Shown here: positions 11,701 through 24,400 of the stretch, piece by piece
Position numbering within the stretch: the first letter of the stretch is position 1
How the letters are laid out: every line of letters begins with the position of its first letter
The notes under the pieces: generated by a model
Databases searched by the model: none
Told to the model about the DNA's origin: nothing
Seen by the model: the letters and a program-made list of their open reading frames with translations, nothing else
Program-made: the position numbers and the translations under genes
Assembly (NCBI GenBank): GCA_948146395.1
Contig: OX411555.1
Span: 57,226,187 to 57,290,186 of the forward strand
Direction of reading: 5' to 3'
Origin: Fragum whitleyi
Lineage: Eukaryota > Mollusca > Bivalvia > Cardiida > Cardiidae
Length of the DNA: 64,000 bases

Positions 11701-14700
11701 TATGACCAAGTCAGCTGTGAGGTTACAATATGTCCTAAATTACAATATGTTTGCCACTTTCATTTGGTGTCACTGTCCATCATGCTTCATAACTTCATAA
11801 ATGCATTCTGACCAATATAATATAGAAGGAAAATCTAGGACTTGCCTCAAAATTGGCAGTCTGTATTCTTATAATGGATTAATTTTAATGTATATACTTA
11901 GAATTAAGAGCAATTGGACTAAATTATATGTTCAGATTCTCCGGAGAGTAGACATTAATAAGATTTAGAAATTAGGACAGACTTCAATTGATAGATAACA
12001 GTTGGCAATTAAAAATTGTCTGCATGATGACCAATAGTTATACATTTTTCATCATTTATTTAAATGAAAAGAGTCATTTATGTTGACTCCCATATTCTGT
12101 CTTAAAATGAAGCATATTCCATGATCTACCAATTAAAATTACATTTAGTTCATTGTCTGGCTTGTTGGCCAAGTGGTTAGTAAGCTTGGGGGGATTATGT
12201 CCGTGAGGGATTTTGTCCGGTAGGGATTTTGTCCTACACTTGTAAGCTTGACAGGTAATCAGTGCCAGAGGTTATAAAACTTTTCTCATTCTCAATTCAA
12301 AATTTTCTCAAATTTTAATTCGAGATTAAAGCTGTAATTCTGTTTAATACTCATTATACGCCCGTCGAAGACGGGACGTATTATGGGATCACCCGTGACG
12401 TCCGGTGTCCGGGCGTCCGGGCGTCCGGCGGTGTCCACTTCTTTGTCCGGAGCATAACTCTGTCACTTGAAGTTCGATGGACTTCAAACTTGGCAGTTGT
12501 ATTCTTCTCATCATTGCGGAGTGCAGTGCACAAGAACCATAACTCTACCTGGCCTATTTTTTGAGTTATTGCCCTTTGTTGTTTTTCATACTAGAATCTT
12601 GTCTGGAGTATATCTCTAGAAGTATAATAGCTAGGATCATGAAACTTCATGGGTGTATAGATGTCACCAAGGGGGAGTGCAGTCCACTTCTTTGTCCGGA
12701 GCATAACTCTGTCACTTGAAGTTCGATGGACTTCAAACTTGGCAGTTGTATTCTTCTCATCATTGCGGAGTGCAGTGCACAAGAACCATAACTCTACCTG
12801 GCCTATTTTTTGAGTTATTGCCCTTTGTTGTTTTTCATACTAGAATCTTGTCTGGAGTATATCTCTAGAAGTATAATAGCTAGGATCATGAAACTTCATG
12901 GGTGTATAGATGTCACCAAGGGGGAGTGCAGTGCACAAGAACCACAACTCTACATGGCCTATTTTTTGAGTTATTGCCCTTTGTTGTTTTCAGACTTAAT
13001 CTTGTCCGGAGTATATCTCTTAAAGTATAATAGCTAGGATCATGAAACTTTATGGGTGTATAGATCTCATCAAGGGGGAGTGCAGTGCACAAGAACCATG
13101 ACTCTACCTGGCCTATTTTTTGAGTTATTGCCCTTTGTTGTTTTTCATACTAGAATCTTGTCCGGAGTATATCTCTTAAAGTATAATAGCTAGGATCATG
13201 AAACTTCATGGGTGTATAGATCTCACCAAAGGGGAGTGCAGTGCACAAGAACCATAACTCTACCTGGCCTATTTTTTATACGCCCATCAAAGACGGGACG
13301 TATTATGGGATCACCCGTGACGTCCGGCGTCCGGGCGTCCGGCGGCGTCCACTTCTTTGTCCAGAGCATAACTCTGTCCCTTGAAATCCGATGGACTTCA
13401 AACTTGGCAGTTGTATTTTTTCATCATTGCGGGGTGCAGTGCACAAGAACCATAACTCTACCTGGCCTATTTTTTGAGTTATTGCCCTTTGTTGTTTTTC
13501 ATACTAGAATCTTGTCTGGAGTATATCTCTAGAAGTGTAATAGCCAGGATCATGAAACTTCATGGGTGTATAGATGTCACCAACGGGGAGTGCAGTGCAC
13601 AAGAACCACAACTCTACCTGGCCTATTTTTTTAGTTATTGCCCTTTGTTGTTTTTCAGACTTGAATCTTGTCTGGAGTATATCTCTTAAAGTATAATAGC
13701 TAGGATCATGAAACTTTATGGGTGTATAAATCTCACCAAGGGGGAGTGCAGTGCACAAGAACCATGACTCTACCTGGCCTTTTTTTTGAGTTATTGCCCT
13801 TTGTTGTTTTTCATACTAGAATCTTGTCCGGAGTATATCTCTTAAAGTATAATAGCTAGGAGCATGAAACTTCATGGGTGTATAGATCTCACCAAAGGGG
13901 AGTGCAGTGCACAAGAACCATAACTCTACCTGGCCTATTTTTTGAGTTATTGCCCTTTGTTGTTTTTCAGACATGAATCTTGTCCGGAGTATATCTCTTA
14001 AAGTATAATAGCTAGGATCATGAAACTTCATGGGTGTATAGATCTCACCAAAGGGGAGTGCAGTGCACAAGAACCATAACTCTACCTGGCCTATTTTTTG
14101 AGTTATTGCCCTTTGTTGTTTTTCAGACTTGAATCTTGTCCGGAGTTTATCTGTAAAAGTATAATAGCTAGGATCATGAAACTGCATGGGTGTATAGATG
14201 TCATCAAGGGCAAGTGCGGTGTACAAGAACCATAATTCTACCTGGCCTATTTTTTGAGTTATTGCCCATAGTTGTTTTTCTTATTAGAATCTTGTCTGGA
14301 GTATATCTCTTAAAGTATAACAGCTAGGATCATGAAACTTCATGGGTGCAAAAAATATTCATTCAAAATAACCTCAGTACTATTCAAACCCCCAGTTAAA
14401 ACTAAGCAGTGTGACGGGCGTATCTTGTGACAATTTGGCACCTTGTTGAGTTATTGCCCTTTGTTGTTTTTCAGACTTGAATCTTGTCCGGAGTATATCT
14501 CTTAAAGTATAATAGCTAGGATCATGAAACTTAATGGGTGTATAGATCTCACCAAAGGGGAGTGCAGTGCACAAGAACCATAACTCTACCTGGCTTTTTT
14601 TTGAGTTATTGCCCTTTGTTGTTTTTCAGACTTGAATCTTGTCCGGAGTTTATCTGTAAAAGTATAATAGCTAGGATCATGAAACTGCATGGGTGTATAG

Positions 14701-17700
14701 ATGTCATCAAGGGCAAGTGCGGTGTACAAGAACCATAATTCTACCTGGCCTATTTTTTGAGTTATTGCCCATTGTTGTTTTTCTTATTAGAATCTTGTCT
14801 GGAGTATATCTCTTAAACTATAACAGCTAGGATCATGAAACTTCATGGGTGCAAAAAATATTCATTCAAAATAACCTCAGTACTATTCAAACCCCCAGTT
14901 AAAACTAAGCAGTGTGACGGGCGTATCTTGTGACAATTTGGCACCTTGTTTTAATATATTTACATAAAAGATAATATTAATAAGTTGTTATAAATAACAA
15001 TTTATTAATATTATCTTCTAATTTCATACATTAATTTAATTTTAAAATTTCAGAAAATTCAAAGTTGAGCCTAAGAAAAGTGTTATAACCCTGGGCCCTG
15101 ATGGTTTGAGCCCCACTAGAGGAGGGTAGTGAATTATGACAAGTAGAGCCTCAGTCCACCTAGCAGTAAAAGTGGGTAGCAGTGCAGAATCCATTGCTTC
15201 TCTCTGTAGGTGCATGAGAAGATCTGGGCCTGAGGTTATAAAACTTTTCTCATTCTCAATTCAATTTTTTCTCAAATTTCAGTTCAAGATTAAAGCCGTA
15301 ATTCAGTTTTAATACTCATTTAAATGTTTTTACTTAAAAGATAATATTAATAAGTTGTTATAAATAACAACTTATTAATATTATCTTTATTTTCATATAT
15401 TTATTTGAATTTGAAACTTGAGAAAATTCTCAGTTGAGCCTGAGAAAAGTTTTATAACCTTGGGCCCTGGTATGAGTTAGGACCATTTAATAGTAGTTTA
15501 GTAACAGTTTCCTCAAATTTCTTTAAAATGACAATGATGATCATATATTTCGCAGTTACATGAGGTTTATATCTGAGTTTGTACAGCTGCTATGACAAAG
15601 GTCATGACTAAAGCCAAGGAGTCTGGCCAGCAATCCATTAATTATAAAAGTTATTGCTTCTGCTATGTCCTCCTTAACCCTTGTCATGCTGAATAAATTT
15701 TGGCTAAAAATTTCATCAAAATCAAAGGGCAAAAAGCACTGAAGGTATCAAATGTAGGTCAATTTTTATTTGTGAAAAACTAAATCTATTGAAAATTCTG
15801 GTTTGAAAATGAGAAACATGTGGTGTAGACTAACATCAGCCTGCACACATCAGACTGCACATATGTGCAGGCTGATGTTTGTCTATAGCTCCTGCCAAAG
15901 CAGGAATATTTCGGGATCAGCATGACAAGGGTTAATAGTTACCATCCAAAATTATGTTCACCTGCTAACTATCAGGCTGCACTGTGATAAATTTTTTGGA
16001 GTCTTTTTCATTAAATTGACATTTTTTGGTGCGATTTCTTGATGGCGGAAGTTTACTGACAAGTTTTGTGGTTTATTCTGTCTTTTTTTGTAGAAGACAT
16101 ATCATGACAGCCAAGAGACGGTGCATTTTTCATATATTAAATGTACAACCAAAATATAGTAACTCCAGCTAGTTCAAGATGAAATGAGATCTATATTTCG
16201 TTTAGCCCAAACAACAGTTAGAACAATTATGTTGAAAAGAATATTTTCTGCAACTGTGAAAAGAATGTATTCAAAGTTTTTTACCTGTATCACCAAGATA
16301 GCCCCACTTTGCACCTCCTGAAAGTAAAGAAAAAACAAAAAATATACAAACATTCAGTGGACTTGTCATAATGATCCCATAATTATTATTATTCGATCTT
16401 AGTTATTCAGCATAGATTCAGATCAACCTGCATGTGATCTTAGACTAAACTACCTGTTTGTCCTTTTCTGAGGTCACTTTTGCAGTGATTGGGTTTAAGG
16501 AAAAAACAGAACCAGCCCTACGTTCAGGATGTAAAGACGTTTTGCCAACATTTTGAGATGAAACCCCGCTTTGCATGTTCATATACATGCTAAGCAAGGT
16601 ATCATTTTGAAAATATTTCGCTAATGATTTCATCCTGAACACTCCTAAATGCTCATATATTTGCATTATGATAGATCTTAAGAATAGGTATGTTCAGATA
16701 TCAAGGTTAAGGTCATGTTACAAAGTCAAAGTAATCTGTCAAGGTCAAAGTTTTGTAAAACTTAAGCAAAAACTTGGTATAATTGCTGATTCCTTAAAGC
16801 TTTAGTCAAGATACAATGCTCATATTTGGTATGAGGATACTTTAAAACTGATATACATTTGCAGATACCAAGGTTAAGGTAATGTGTCAATGTCATCTGT
16901 AAAGGTCAAAAAGTCTTGGAAAATTTGTTGTTTCAAGGAGCAATTGTGTTTCAATAGTCTATCTATAATCTTGTTCTGTAATCAAACTTTATTTCATTGG
17001 CTTTGTGAGTATTGTCCCTCAGGGCTCTTTATATTGTTGAAAAATGAATACTTTTATAAAGATATTTTATTATTACAATATATATATTCATTATTGTATC
17101 CAGATTTTGCTGCTTGTCCAAAATGTTGTTTATCAGGATTAATTCTTGAAATTAGAAATATCTAAAAAAAAAAAAAGGAACTTGAGTCGGCTACAGGCCA
17201 AAAAAGGGTTATAATGGCTTTAGGTTATAGGTTGATATGATCTGTAATGGACCTGGACAAAAAAAAGTATTGGGTTACTTAACAATGTATTTTGTACTTT
17301 ACCAATTTATCTGATCTTACCTAAAATAGGTTATGATTGGCCCAATATTAGGTCAGGTGTCACAAACCATACATTATACAAAAAGAAAATTGATCACTAG
17401 AAAAAAATAGGGTATGCTTGTACTACCTAAAAATACTTTTGTCAAAAACTACTTTATGCCTGATTTTGGCAACATAAGAATAAGTGTAAAAATGATGAAA
17501 GAGCCCTATGCTTCAATAATTTTTGACAAAAATATTTACTCAATATATTAAATATTGCCCAAATACTAGCAATTATATTGTCAATCAGCTTGATTGACAA
17601 TTTAATTGCTAGTGTATTGGCAATATTTCAGATGGATCAATAATTTGAAAATAATTCTGTTTACATTGATATTTTTATGCCCCCTTATCGAGAGATCGGG

Positions 17701-17723
17701 GGCATATTGTTTTACCCATGTCC

Positions 17724-17758
<35 letters not shown>

Positions 17759-17802
17759 CGTCTGTCTGTCTGTCCAAGATTGGGGGCATATTGTTTTACC
17801 CA

Positions 17803-17846
<44 letters not shown>

Positions 17847-18389
17847 CGTCTGTCTGTCCGTCCGCCTGTCCGAAAACTTAACCCGAAAACTTAACCTTTG
17901 CCTTTTCTCCAAAAGTATTTGACATACAAAGCTGTACACTAAAGTCAAGGTCATGTGACAAGGTCAAGGTCATCTGACAAGCTCAAGGCCATCTGTCAAG
18001 GTCAAACTTAAAAAAAAAATGCTGTTGGGGCATTCATGTTTCACAAACACATCTTGTTTTTTTTTTTTGTTTATTGATTAAATTATTGGCCATTTGAAAA
18101 TTTTAGGGATAAGGTCTTAAACTTCATGGGTCCAAGGGTTGTTTGATTTATGAAATTGAGTTCACTCATGTGTCGTTTTGGCTGAACACGTCTTATTAAT
18201 TATTGTAAAATAACCCCACAAACTTTGCCATAAAAAATAGATGAATATCACTTTAATTTGTAACCTGCCAATTGAAAAGGGGCTATACGGGCAGTACGAA
18301 ATTTAGTGTTGATCCTTATCATTCTTAAAATTTGTGCTGGCTGACTTGTGTTATTACTTTTGTAAAATTTCTGAAAAATTGCAAAAAAT

Positions 18390-18422
<33 letters not shown>

Positions 18423-21400
18423 GTCTTTATTATTTATTTATTATACTTGACTTGAATTTGAATACCTAACAGCATAAGCTTAAGTGTTTGATACAATCTA
18501 AAATTTAGCACTGCTGGACCATTATATTTTGGCTCGACTATTCTCAGAGAAAACCCTCAGAATAGCTATAGCCTTTTTGTTGTTAAGTGCAAAAACATTT
18601 ACATTTTGTGATATCTCTGGTTCTGCAGAAGGCAATCCCTTTAAAATTGGTAAACATTTTCGTCATCAAAAGTGGAACATGTACTATCAAGGGTGGTCAC
18701 TCCAGATCCTTTGTGTGCAAAAGTTATGTCCCTTTACGAATTAGATTTTTAGCTCCACCATCCAGCACTTGACAGCTGAGCATTGAGGTACCTCTAGGTG
18801 GTGCTATTGTGTTTTACAACTATTTCTCAACTAAAAAACAACAACATTGATGTGAGAGTCAAAGGCAGTGCTATCAACTGTTTTTTTGGCAAACAACAAT
18901 GTGAATTATATTTTTTGTTAGAAATGATGAATTTAGGTTTCATGCAGCTTTTCAGACTTTTTAGTTAAAATTTACTTCATTTTATAGGGCCTGTTAATTA
19001 TGTACTTACAAACTAAACATCATGTTAACAACATTATATAACATGTATCATTGTCATGCAGCCATTAGGTTCAACATTCTACAATTATTTGTGAAAGATT
19101 TTTTTTTTTCATAAGGGGCACAGCTATCTTTAGATCATAAAAAGGACAAAATTCAAAACTTCAAACAGATCTTCTAAAAGAAACTTGTTTCCACTTGATT
19201 ATACATAAATAAGACAATCAATGTTGCATTAACAAACAGAGGTAACTACAGCTTTAATTAAGCTACAGTTGTGATGTTTTGCTTTCCGTTTTACAATTCA
19301 ATTTTCTAACACCGTTCTATGTAATTTCTTCAGTTATTTTTACTATTTCAGATTTTATTGCAATAAAAAAATTGCTTAAGTGAAGAGATATATTTTATGA
19401 TGGGGTAATACTATTTTAATTTTCAATTAGACTTCATGTTGTAATGATTCATTAGAATCATCACATTGAGGTGTTTCAATTGAGTACCTACAATCTATGC
19501 CAAGAAAAAAAATAAAATCATGAATTTTGAAATCATAATTTATTCCTTTTGAAGTTCTTCTAAAGTAATTACAATCACGTAAAGTGGGTTAATTGATAGA
19601 TTTTCATGCCAAAATAGTCATAGAGGACTTTTGTACTATTAAACCAGTTAAACAAATTAATATTTTATTATGACATGGCACAGATTGGCAATAAGCTTAC
19701 ATGTGATTGTACTTATGATATTTAATACAGGGCTTTGATTTAGGCTTTTAATTAATAAAGTTAGACAATGCTTGAAGCGGGTTGGTCAACAGAGAACTGT
19801 ATTTCAAATGTATACATGTATATCAAAGATACAACTCCAAGCTTTGAATTTACAGATATACAATAATAGTGTGTTGAGTTCTGAATTTGGACAGATTTTG
19901 CATGCTCAGTCATTTCAAAAAGATAAAAAGCATTTCATGTGAGCTCTTTTTCTATAGTTGCAAAAATGCAAAAGGTTTTCAAAAAGTAAAGGAGACCGAT
20001 TCATAAATAATTTTAGCATTATTAAACATTTTCAATTATAACACAGCAAGTTTTACTCGTTTTCATAGTTAAGTGGTTCTGGTAAAAAATACACAGTATT
20101 AAAAAAGCCTGGTCTCAGTCATATCAAAAATCTTTTGCCCTGTTATATGGGAAATACAGACACTCAATGATGCTTGTGTCTATTTCCAATATAACTGGGT
20201 GCTTGTTTTCTATCCTATACGAATATCGTAGTATTTAACTATTTTAGTACCTTCATATTTATAGGCCCTACAATTATTTTTACACTAACCCATTGTTATG
20301 TGCAGTGGCCTAACAGTGAGTTTGTCTTTATAACTCTGTTAAAATTGGCAGTTTTAAAGTAGTGGACCCTAAAAAGTTCCACAATATTTTGGACGTATTA
20401 AACTTTAAAAGTGTTTACTGAGGTTTCCTAATGATTTTCATTAGGAAACCTCAGTCAACATTGTGAAAGATCATGAGTTCTGAAATGTTGTGGAACTATT
20501 ACGGTTCCACTACCTTAAAGATTTGGTACTTGAACATTTTGTCAAGGCACTTTATAGATGAATACCTACAATTTCGTCTTGCTTAACCCTTTCCTGTTTA
20601 ATCCCTGCTTTTTACGTGCCTGTGATTTTATGATTGAGAAAACATTGTGAATAAAGAAGAAATTGCTTCTGATAAGCAATTTCTTCTTTTTCCACACTAT
20701 TTTCTACCCTTCTGAATGGTTATTTTTCAAATTAAATTCACTTTAAATTTTCGTCTGCAAAACCTTTGAATTTGGACAGGTCCAAAATTTTGTAAAACAG
20801 GAAAGGGTTACTCATTATGGTTTTAAACAATAAAAATATTAAAGCCAATGAAATATTTATCGTGTCAAAGTCATTTTAACCGTTTTGAATGTCATCCTAG
20901 AGATAAACTTTTGAGGACTACTTGCCGACAAAATATTTGGACCAAAATGTTATCTATTTAGTTTAATGATGATTGATCGCCTCTTTATCCTTTCGCCTAA
21001 TGCAGTAGTCTATAAAAATTTTATCTACTGTACAAAAACAGAAAGCATTAGCAAAATATAACAGCAATAAAAAGAAAAGAAATTTAGGTTTTTTCAGGCT
21101 TCCAGCATAATTGTTTTCTTTCGCATACATTCTTTGATGTAAAAATCTTTAACTTACAGTAATTATTCTTGGATTTCATTACTGTGGGGGATTTCAACAC
21201 AAAATTGAAGGAATTAAAAAATAACTGGTATTACATACTCTTTGATCATAGTAAAATATCTAGAAAATATGGGGGATCTTTGAAAAACATCGGGGCATAA
21301 TGTAAAAATTCAGAAAAAAATGGACAGGAATTTAGATTCCTACCAATTGTGGGTGACTGTTGCCTGATAAAAATAAGAATGATGATGGATTGTGTTTATT

Positions 21401-24400
21401 ACATGATTTTGCAATTACATCGCTACTCATAAATTGATGGCTCAGAGCATAACAGTTATAATTGCCTATATGTTTATAGGCAGTTACAGCTGTTTTGCTC
21501 TGAGCCATGGAAATGAATTTTGCACAAGAACAGTTGTAAGAGAAAGACTGTCTTTTAATGCAGATGATTATGTAAAGACTTGAAATCCCTACCCATTAAA
21601 CAACAAAGTCCTTCCCCCCCTCCCCTTATGACATGCCTGAGATTAGCTCTAAGGAAACACACAGAGTTGTCAATCCTTTGATTATTAGTTTGACCTCTGG
21701 CTTGGCCAACTTTCATCCGACATTTGCAAAAAGTTATTTAGTCTGGGCGCCAGACTCCTCTTGACAATATTTTTTTCAAAGGGAATTTAATGTAATAGTC
21801 ATTACAAAACTCTCAATTAAGTCCCCTGTCTTTGAAAAGATGAGTTTTTGTTCAGCACTTCTTAACATGAACTTGGATTAAAGAGGTTTGTTATAGAACT
21901 AATTAAAAATATTTTCTGAAAATGCAAACAAAAACTACTGAGGCCAGTCTAAAAGTCACAAGTCATTTTTTTCCTAATTTGACACCTCATTTTGTCTCTC
22001 AACTAGCAAGTCAAATGATAGTTACTTCACTTTGAATTTTGCTTAACCCTTGTCATGCTGGACCCGGAATATTCCTGTCTTGACAGGAGGTATAGACAAA
22101 CATCAGCCTGCACATATGTGCAGTCTGTTGTTAGTCTACACCACCTGTTTCTCACTTACAAACCGGAATTGTTTATAGATTAAGTTTTTTTCAAATAAAA
22201 ATTGACCTACAGTTGGGACTTTCAGTGCTTTTTGCCCTTTGATTTTCCTGAAAATTTTCAGCCAAAATTTTTTCAGCATGACAAGGGTTAAGTAGTAATA
22301 GAAAGATGCACTAGCTGTGTAAAATTGACTGCAATACTGCTGACTGGCTGTGTAGTTATACACCGAATAAACATAATAAAGTTCATTGAGTGCATGTCAG
22401 TTGAAAATCTCTTTTGCAAAATATTTGAATATGTTATCTCCTTATATGTACATGTTGATAAAAGTGACCTTGTTATTTTGAAGGACCTAATTTTACTGAT
22501 TAATGTTTGATTTATGGTCCTAAAAAAGAATTTTCTTATGCTACAAGGGGTTTCAAGCTTGGAACCTTTATCCATAATAAATTATACACTGAAACAAACT
22601 TCTTAAATGCCACTTGTTTTTTTAGCTCACCTGAGCACGAAGTGCTCAAGGTGAACTATTGGGATCGTAGAATGTCCGTCGTCAGTCATGCGTCGTCCGT
22701 TGTCCACAATTTCTTTAAACATCTTCTCCTCCTAAACCAGTGGGCCAATCTTGATGAAACTTGGCAGGGATGTTCCTTGGGTCAAGCTCTACCAAAGTTG
22801 TTCAAATAAATGAAATCCACCCTTAACTTTCCCTTTACCCTTAACAAAAAGGGTGAAAATATGAAAATCTTTCAAAATCTTCTTCTCTGATGCTGGTGTG
22901 TAGCATCATCTAGTGGGCCTTTACCAAGTTTGTTCATAACAAGACCCTTGGGTCATATTTGGGCTTTGCACGGGTGCATCCCTTTATCTCTTATGACCAA
23001 GAAGGGTAAAAAAATGAAAATCTTCAAAAATCTTCTTCTCTGAAACCAGAAGGCAGACAGCTTTCATATTTGGTATGTAGCATCATCTAGTGGACCTCTA
23101 CCATGTTTGTTCATATCAAGACCCTGGGGTCATGTTTGGGCTTTGCCCGGACCCAACCCTTTTTACATAGAATCAAAGAGCGAAAATCTTAAAAAATCTT
23201 CTTCTCTGGTACCAGATGGCAGACAGCTTTAATATTTGGTGTGTAGCATCACCTAGTGGGCCTCTACCAAGTTTGTTCATATCAAGACCCTTGGGTCATA
23301 TTTGGGCTTTGCACTGGTGCATCCCTTTATCTCTTATGAGCACGAAGGGTAAAAAATGAAAATCTTCAAAAATCTTCTTCTCTGAAACCAGAAGGCAGAC
23401 AGCTTTCATATTTGGTATGTAGCATCATCTAGTGGACCTCTACCAAGTTTGTTCATATCAAGACCCTAGGATAATATTTTGGCTCCACCTGGGCGCAACC
23501 CTTTTTACATAGAATCAAAGAGTGAAAATCTTTTAAAATCTTATTTAATCAAAACCAGAGGGCACACTGCTTTCATTTTCGGTATATAGCATCATCTTGT
23601 GGGCCCCTACAAAGTTTGTTCATATCAAGACCCTTGGATCATATTTGGGCTCCACCCGGGCGCATCCCTTTCAGCTCATCTGAGCATGATGGGTGAAAAT
23701 GGGAAAACCTTCAAAAATCTTCTTCTCTGAAACCAGAAGGCAGACAGCTTTCATATTTAGAATGCAGCATCATCTTATGGACCTCTTCCAAGTTTGTTCA
23801 TATCAAGACCCTGGGGTCACTTTTGGGGTCCACCCGGGTGCATCCCTTTTTACATAGAATCAAAGAGCAAAAAGGCATATCTGTCTTGCTCTTCGCTGAA
23901 AACGTTCCATGGTATTGATCTTAGGCAATTATCTTCATTTTGACATCTGCCTATCTAATTGATGTGATGTCCCAGGGGTAATAGAGACTCAGGTGAGCGA
24001 TCTAGGACCATCTTGGTCCTCTTGTTCTAGAATCAAAGCACTGAAAGTACTGATGGTGGACGTTTCTGTTGGCATACTAGAGTGATTCTTCCATTTGTTA
24101 AGAGAAGAGAAATTTTACATGTAAAATTAAGATAAAAGGAAAATGCCCTGACCCAAGTTTGCATCTAGATTCAGATATACGTACATTCCTCATCACATAT
24201 ATCGATGATTGTCAACCAAAGTCCTGTAATAACAAGATTTTGATAACTTTCGGCATTGTGTCAGTGTAGTTTAAAGAGTATTTGGCTGATCCATTAAAAG
24301 GTATAAAAGGAAAGAAATGACTATTAGATGATCCAGGTTATTATTCCTTTTTGTAATGCTAATCGATTCTTTGTAATCTCATAATTCAAACTATGGTGTT

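Larger units (their letters stand above)
12264..15098. mobile_element. palindromic AT-rich element, copy split by family D insertion
   Basis: The left part (12264-12354) and right part (14950-15098) match the intact copy at 15225-15470. They share GAGGTTATAAAACTTTTCTC and, on the other arm, GATAATATTAATAAGTTGTT with its complement. Confidence 0.8.

Noticed and set aside
17700..17880. Ser/Val/Cys/Leu-repeat proteins from CTGT runs (also at 9146, 49420)
   Set aside because: They are translations of a microsatellite inside mobile elements; several frames are open only because of the repeat.
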